Position numbers and translations under genes: made by a program
In this document: positions 14,482-17,765 of the stretch, piece by piece
Layout: each line of letters begins with the position of its first letter
Numbering within the stretch: the first letter of the stretch is position 1
Notes under the pieces: generated by a model
Seen by the model: only the letters and a program-made list of their open reading frames with translations
Told to the model about the DNA's origin: nothing
Database searches by the model: none
Assembly: GCA_040414865.1 (NCBI GenBank)
Contig: JBEDUR010000117.1
Coordinates: forward strand, 1-17,765
Direction: 5' to 3'
DNA length: 17,765 nucleotides
DNA from: Palsa-461 sp040414865
Lineage (GTDB): Bacteria; Actinomycetota; Acidimicrobiia; Acidimicrobiales; RAAP-2

Positions 14482-16467
14482 TCATGGCGACCTTTGGCCG
14501 GCGGGCCGCCACGCTAGCGACGCGTCCTCCCGGGCGGCCTGCTCATCGGCTCGTATCACGTGCATCACCGCGTTGATCAGAGCCAGATGGGAGAAGGCCT
14601 GCGGGAAGTTGCCCAGGTGGTTTCCAGTGTGAGGATCGAGCTCCTCGGCGTACAGCATCAGGCGGCTCGCCCCGGCCAGAAGCTTTGTACACAGTGCTCG
14701 GGCTCTTGCCACCTCACCGATCTCGACCAGCGCAGAAACCAGCCAGAAGGAGCAGATCGTGAAGGTCCCTTCGTCCCCCTTGAAGCCGTCCTCGGTTTCC
14801 TCCACTCGATAGCGAAGGACCAGCTCCTCCTCAGTGAGCTCGTCGGCGACGGCCAGTACGGTGGCTCGCACCCGGGGGTCGTCGGGGGGTAGAAATCCAA
14901 GCAGGGGGATCAGCAACACGGCAGCGTCAAGGGCGCTGGTTTCGTAGTGCTGTACGAACACGCCCCGGCCGTCGACCGCCTTCGTGCAAATCTCGGCGTG
15001 CATCTCATCGGCAACTTCTCGCCATCTCAGGGCGTCGTGCTTCTCGCCACGCAGTTCGGCCAGCTTGGCGCCACGATCCAGGGCCACCCAGCACAGCACC
15101 TTGGAGGCAGTGAAATGCTGCGCCGGGCCCCGGACCTCCCACAGGCCCTGATCGGGATCACGCCAATTGGCGATGGCTGCCTCAACCAGGAACTTGACCA
15201 TTGGCCAGCGACGATCGGCGAGCGCCTGACCACGGGACCGAGCGTGCAGGTACACCGAGTCCAGCACCACACCCCAAACGTCGTGCTGGCGCTGGTCCCA
15301 AGCCGCGTTGCCAGTGCGGACCGGACGGGCGCCGTCGTAGCCGGAGAGATGATCAAGAGTCTGCTCGGTCAGCTCCTTTTCGCCGCCGATGCCATACATG
15401 ATCTGTAAACCTGGCTCGTGCGCGGCCACATCGGCGAGGAAGTAATAGAAGTCGGCGGCCTCCCGGTCGAAGCCCAGGCTGTAGAGGCCCCAGAGCATGA
15501 ACGTTGAATCCCGTAGCCAGCTGTACCGGTAGTCGTAGTTGCGCTGACCTCCTGGGGTCTCCGGCAGCGAAGCCGTGGCGGCCGCCAGCAGCGCGCCGGT
15601 CGGCGAATAGATCAAGCCTTTCAGGGTCAAGACCGATCGCTGCAAATACGGCCGCCAGGGGTGGTCGGGAAAGGCCCCCCGACTTATCCACTCGTGCCAG
15701 TAGTCCCCCGTCAGCGAAAGGCGGTCATGGGCTTCTTCAAAGCTGTCCGGGGGCCTGCCATCCCCCCAACTCAGCGCGCAGTAGATCTCATCGCCGGCAC
15801 GAAGCTTCCGGCGGGCGATGGCCCGAGGTCCCTCGAAGCCCAGGCGCAGATCGGTGGTTAGCCGCAGCAGGGGCGTATCGCCGCCGCCGGCGACCTCAGC
15901 CTCGCCGTATCCGTCGCCGAGATGACGCCAACTCCCTCGCAGGCGGCCATAGTCGAAGGCCGGCTCGCACTCGAGCATGAAGTCGATGGTTCCGCTGAGG
16001 CAGCGTACCGTCCGCACGAAGACGCGTTCGGCGGAGTAATCGCTTGGCACTCGCCGATAGTCCTGTGAGCGCGCACTGGCATAGCGCCACGGCCCGACCA
16101 ACAAAGCGTCGCGCACCACTGCCCACCCGGTGGGGGTGTCCCAGGTGGTCTCGAGGATCATGGTGCCGGGCAAGTACCGCTGCTCGACCGGCACCTCGAA
16201 ATCCATCGGTGCCAGACGGAATGTGCCCGCTGCCCGGTCGAGGATGGCCGCGAAAATACTTGGTCCGTCCATCCGGGGGAGGCACATCCACTCCACGTTC
16301 CCGCTCGGTGCGACGAGTGCACATACCTCACAGTCGGACAGGAAGCCATACTCTTCGATTGGTGGAAAAGCACTGCCGCCGAGGGTCGAATGGGACATCG
16401 GCAAGGCCCCGGGCACGGGATCCGGAACTGGAGCACCTTCCCTCGAACTGGGGTCTGAGCTCAGCAT
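14482..16467 (-). CDS. Glycoside hydrolase family 15 protein, probable alpha,alpha-trehalase
   Basis: A cytoplasmic enzyme expected to split trehalose into two glucose molecules. As I recall it, the sequence is very similar along its whole length to mycobacterial trehalase (Rv2402 type), including FPPIEEYGFLSD, RYLPGTMILETTWDTPTGW, RNYDYRYSWLRDST, NAAWDQRQHDVWG and GTFTICSFWLVSALVEIGEV. An N-terminal beta-sandwich precedes an (alpha/alpha)6 barrel. By family analogy the catalytic pair is Glu444 in GLWEVRG and Glu608 or Glu609 in YAEELDPHTG. The start is uncertain: ATG 16467 gives 661 residues; ATG 16398 (638 residues) and TTG 16518 (678) are also possible, and none has a strong ribosome site. 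The dehydrogenase gene follows 25 nt after the stop. Other GH15 members are glucoamylases or dextranases, but the mycobacterial likeness favours trehalase. Confidence 0.88.
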   Translation of the reverse strand: MLSSDPSSREGAPVPDPVPGALPMSHSTLGGSAFPPIEEYGFLSDCEVCALVAPSGNVEWMCLPRMDGPSIFAAILDRAAGTFRLAPMDFEVPVEQRYLPGTMILETTWDTPTGWAVVRDALLVGPWRYASARSQDYRRVPSDYSAERVFVRTVRCLSGTIDFMLECEPAFDYGRLRGSWRHLGDGYGEAEVAGGGDTPLLRLTTDLRLGFEGPRAIARRKLRAGDEIYCALSWGDGRPPDSFEEAHDRLSLTGDYWHEWISRGAFPDHPWRPYLQRSVLTLKGLIYSPTGALLAAATASLPETPGGQRNYDYRYSWLRDSTFMLWGLYSLGFDREAADFYYFLADVAAHEPGLQIMYGIGGEKELTEQTLDHLSGYDGARPVRTGNAAWDQRQHDVWGVVLDSVYLHARSRGQALADRRWPMVKFLVEAAIANWRDPDQGLWEVRGPAQHFTASKVLCWVALDRGAKLAELRGEKHDALRWREVADEMHAEICTKAVDGRGVFVQHYETSALDAAVLLIPLLGFLPPDDPRVRATVLAVADELTEEELVLRYRVEETEDGFKGDEGTFTICSFWLVSALVEIGEVARARALCTKLLAGASRLMLYAEELDPHTGNHLGNFPQAFSHLALINAVMHVIRADEQAAREDASLAWRPAGQRSP

Positions 16468-16966
16468 GCGACCGCGGCGAGTCCGAGAGATTTCCGTCGC
16501 AGGCCTGGCGAGATCCAACGTCGTCGCCGATCGAGTTCACCTGGGTATTTGTTCGCACCTGGTTGGCCGAGCAATCTCCCTCGCTTGACGGTCCCGTCCG
16601 CCTCATGGACGGCCGCTTCAAGCGTTTTCTCCATGGCCGTGGCTATCGCCTTGGTCGCGCGTGCTTTGCGGCCGGTCCCTACAGTGCAACCAGCAAGGTT
16701 ACGGGTGGCCACCGCTACGACAAGTGATATTGATATCCATTCGTAGCCACATCGGAGGAGCATAGAGCGGCCTCGTCACCGAACGTGCGGCCACCGCTCG
16801 GCCAGAAAGTGGCAGCAAACGAGCAGGTCACCCAGTCGGTCAATGGATCCTGTACCTCCAGACTTTGCTCGCTCGACTACTGGGACGAATACCTCACTCG
16901 CAAAAGAAGGCGATGTCCGGTAAGACAGATACGCCGTTCGTACCTCTGATAGCAGTGAAGAGCATC

Positions 16967-16997
16967 ACAAATAGCGGTTCGTCAAAACGCTATTTGT
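16967..16997 (+). terminator. AT-rich 10-bp hairpin with short T-run
   Basis: ACAAATAGCG (16967-16976) and CGCTATTTGT (16988-16997) are perfectly complementary around an 11-nt loop, with two more possible T-A pairs inside. CTTT follows on the plus strand, so it could be a weak intrinsic terminator. No gene clearly ends just before it, and an operator or mobile-element end is also possible. Confidence 0.35.
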
Positions 16998-17366
16998 CTT
17001 TACCCGCTCACTTCACCCCATTTTCAACTGGAAATGACATCATCAAGGTGTTGCGGAATCCCTGGTTGTCGAACCGGATCCTGAAGTTGCGAACATGGGC
17101 AGCGTCCGAACGAACCCTGAGCTCACGACGAGTTGTCTCTCGAAGTTAGACAGGGGATGTGGTCGGCGACTCTTAGCTGGAAGGCATCTGATCGGCAACT
17201 CTACGAGCTGCTGCCGCGGAAACCACTACCCCAGCAGTCGAGAATCCCCGTCTGTCGAGTGCATTCTCCAGAAGGGTGAGGACCCAGGTCAGCATCGGCG
17301 CGGAAAAGCAATCCTAGAGTCCGTTTAGCGTCCCATCTGTGAACATTCTCCGTGACGGCTCTGTGA

Positions 17367-17385
17367 CAGGCCCTGCCAGGGCCTG
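17367..17385. repeat. Perfect 19-base GC-rich palindrome
   Basis: CAGGCCCTG, one central base, then CAGGGCCTG. As RNA it would form a 7-bp stem with a TGCCA loop; as DNA it could be a dimer-binding site. CGCTCTTTC follows on the plus strand. No gene lies close by to assign it to. Confidence 0.45.
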
Positions 17386-17675
17386 ACGCTCTTTCAGAGG
17401 GCTGCCAACACAGGAGCGAGCTTCAAAAGGCCTTGCGCGGGACTCGAAGTGACCGAACATGGCCGCACCACAGCCAGGCGCGATCTTGCCTGCAAGCCTG
17501 CCAGACCAGCCATCTCCTCCCCGGTAATCCTCTCCCCGGCTCAGCCCCAAAGCGTCCTTGCTGCACAACAGCGTGGCGCAGCTATTAGTTTTCGTGATCT
17601 TTGCTGTTCCGCGACTTTCTGGTCATCCACTTGCTCAAAAGCTTTGGTGGGGCGAAAAGTCGATCCCAGGTCGGG

Positions 17676-17765
17676 ATGATGGGGCTTATGTTCCTGCTCA
17701 TAGCAACCGTCATCCCGTCGGTGTCCACCAGTGCCGAGCGCTTCATCGTGCGGTTCGAAATCAGC
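17676..17765 (+). CDS. Probable secreted protein, N-terminal fragment cut by window edge
   Basis: Thirty codons remain open to the right edge. The sequence looks like a short signal peptide: MMGLMFLLIATVIPSVS, then T-S-A and a mature-looking A-E-R-F-I-V-R-F-E-I-S. A signal peptidase I site of the A-x-A kind is not perfect; cleavage after T-S-A is plausible. ATGs at 17676 and 17679 are both possible, with only AGG about 6 nt upstream as ribosome site, and the signal lacks the usual positive charge before the hydrophobic core. Family and function cannot be given from so short a piece. Confidence 0.4.
   Translation, partial: MMGLMFLLIATVIPSVSTSAERFIVRFEIS

Larger units (their letters stand above)
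16468..17675. other. Long region without a supportable gene
   Basis: About 1.2 kb upstream of the GH15 gene. A minus-strand frame from 16763 to 16461 has a GAGG seven bases before its ATG and moderate coding bias, but it overlaps the GH15 start and resembles nothing known. From about 16900 to 17060 the DNA is visibly AT-richer than its surroundings. Two dyads occur (16967-16997 and 17367-17385). Other open frames are short and lack codon bias. It may hold the GH15 promoter, decayed sequence or unrecognised RNA. Confidence 0.5.

Noticed and set aside
16044..16727. 227-codon plus-strand frame over the GH15 start
   Set aside because: Arg/Ser/Pro-rich shadow translation with no domain.
16461..16763. 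100-codon minus-strand frame upstream of GH15
   Set aside because: It has a modest ribosome site and some codon bias, but it overlaps the GH15 N-terminus and resembles nothing; kept only as a note in the region entry.
17730..17765. Possible tRNA T-arm (GGTTCGAAATC) at the right edge
   Set aside because: It lies within a good open frame (ERFIVRFEIS), and no upstream arms fit.

Overview
The window looks like chromosomal DNA from a high-GC Gram-positive bacterium (Actinomycetota). Evidence: strongly GC-biased third codon positions, GTG starts, a DUF1707 protein, an actinobacterial-type CPMC HIT protein, and a GH15 enzyme that closely resembles mycobacterial trehalase as I remember it. I cannot name a genus. 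No rRNA, confident tRNA, CRISPR array, transposase or phage gene was seen.

Layout. On the left, a class I polyphosphate kinase 2 (minus strand, cut by the window edge) and a DUF1269 membrane protein (minus) face a 929-residue P-type cation ATPase (plus). After a 0.5 kb gap holding a cloverleaf-like set of inverted repeats come three minus-strand genes: a pyridoxamine-phosphate-oxidase-type flavoenzyme, a membrane protein with an internal DUF1707 domain, and a cupin. A plus-strand HIT protein and a minus-strand nucleoside hydrolase follow. From 9200 to 10026 there is no intact gene, only a very strong hairpin and what look like gene fragments. A plus-strand group then runs HAD phosphatase, small hypothetical protein, LapA-like membrane protein, SMP-30 lactonase and a 115-residue hypothetical protein. 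A dyad separates it from a convergent minus-strand pair, GH15 trehalase followed 25 nt later by a glucose-6-phosphate-dehydrogenase-like gene. The last 1.2 kb is mostly non-coding, is partly AT-richer, and ends at the start of a probable secreted protein.

How the genes fit together (inference). Many are energy, stress or carbon-reserve functions: polyphosphate use, ion pumping, nucleoside salvage, trehalose breakdown, sugar oxidation and lactone hydrolysis. The most coherent unit is trehalase plus the dehydrogenase, with a sugar-lactonase facing them. The dehydrogenase keeps the family fold and catalytic His but appears to lack several lysines that hold the substrate phosphate, so its substrate may not be glucose 6-phosphate. 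The ATPase likewise keeps all catalytic motifs but lacks the usual TM5/TM6 cation ligands. These two departures are the most interesting points; I found no clear new defence or mobile system.
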